From positions 1 through 5,652 of the forward strand of contig PKYJ01000144.1 of assembly GCA_003132605.1 (NCBI GenBank): a stretch of 5,652 bases of DNA. Reading direction: 5' to 3'. This stretch comes from Peptococcaceae bacterium. GTDB lineage: Bacteria; Bacillota; DSM-12270; Thermacetogeniales; Thermacetogeniaceae. The first letter of the stretch is position 1, and each line of letters opens with the position of its first letter. Positions 5,507-5,652 of this stretch are shown piece after piece. A program made the position numbers and the translations under genes. The notes under the pieces were generated by a model that saw only the letters and a list, made by a program, of their open reading frames with translations, was not told the origin of the DNA and did not search any database.

Positions 5507-5652
5507 ATGAACGGCGAGGCCAGGGATGTTCGGGAAGTTATCAGGGAAGAGATGGCGCAAAGAGGCCGGATCATGAATATCCTCAAGGATGGTCCCCGGA
5601 CGGTTCCAGAGATCTCCGAGGCTATCGGTCGCCCTTCCCACGAAGTGATGTT
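5507..5652 (+). CDS. Winged-helix-turn-helix-like protein, 3'-truncated
   Basis: An open frame begins at ATG 5507, one base after the hdrA stop, with AAGGAG at 5491-5496 ten bases upstream, and runs 48 codons to the window edge. After a charged helix (EVIREEMAQRGRIM) comes ILKDGPRTVPEISEAIGRPSHEVM, the usual pattern of a winged helix-turn-helix: a short helix, a 'tVpEIseaiG' turn and a recognition helix start. I do not recognise the full family because the rest is missing. It could be a free-standing regulator, or a small HTH protein that travels with hdr operons, or the HTH may be fused to something downstream. Tight spacing says it is co-transcribed with the hdrA genes. Its product is not one of the usual catalytic subunits HdrB or HdrC at this end, as no cysteine motif appears in the visible part. 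Confidence 0.7.
   Translation, partial: MNGEARDVREVIREEMAQRGRIMNILKDGPRTVPEISEAIGRPSHEVM

Noticed and set aside
1..5652. CRISPR array, tRNA/rRNA gene or insertion sequence
   Set aside because: No regularly spaced repeats, no RNA-gene signatures and no transposase or terminal repeats were seen; coding genes fill nearly the whole window.

Overview
This window is one same-strand operon-like block with almost no spacing between genes. From left to right it holds the 3' part of an ArsR-family regulator, a TusA-type sulfur carrier, an MvhD/FrhD-like electron-transfer subunit with altered cysteines, a 901-residue HdrA-like flavoprotein with a complete GltD-type pyridine-nucleotide module inserted into it, a second HdrA-like flavoprotein of 576 residues, and the first 48 codons of a helix-turn-helix protein. 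The DNA is moderately GC-rich, Shine-Dalgarno sites are strong, and every product looks cytoplasmic, with no signal peptide or membrane segment seen. Heterodisulfide-reductase-type proteins rich in iron-sulfur motifs point to a strict anaerobe. A clostridial (Peptococcaceae/Moorellaceae-like) sulfur or acetogenic bacterium is my best guess, but a deltaproteobacterium or uncultured lineage cannot be excluded from sequence alone.

Layout: 1-239 ArsR-type regulator (5' end missing); 240-311 short intergenic leader with a weak dyad and a strong ribosome binding site; 312-566 tusA; 568-1038 mvhD-like gene, one base after tusA; 995-1046 a GC-rich hairpin followed by a perfect 14-bp palindrome over the mvhD stop; 1073-3778 hdrA-gltD fusion; 3775-5505 second hdrA, overlapping the previous stop by ATGA; 5507 to the window end, winged-helix-like protein, cut off. 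No stretch over 300 bases lacks a gene.

How the genes may work together: the regulator keeps two cysteines, 66 residues apart, in the positions used by persulfide-sensing ArsR proteins (SqrR/BigR/YgaV). TusA carries sulfane sulfur on Cys22. The two HdrA-like proteins complement each other: the first has the FAD core, the middle ferredoxin motif and the pyridine-nucleotide module, and the second has the N-terminal HdrA domain, another FAD core and the C-terminal ferredoxin pair. Together they could form a heterodimeric electron-transfer or bifurcating core that links NAD(P)H to a thiol, disulfide or persulfide substrate. HdrB/HdrC-type catalytic subunits would be expected just downstream but lie outside the window. 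The physiological direction and substrate are inference.
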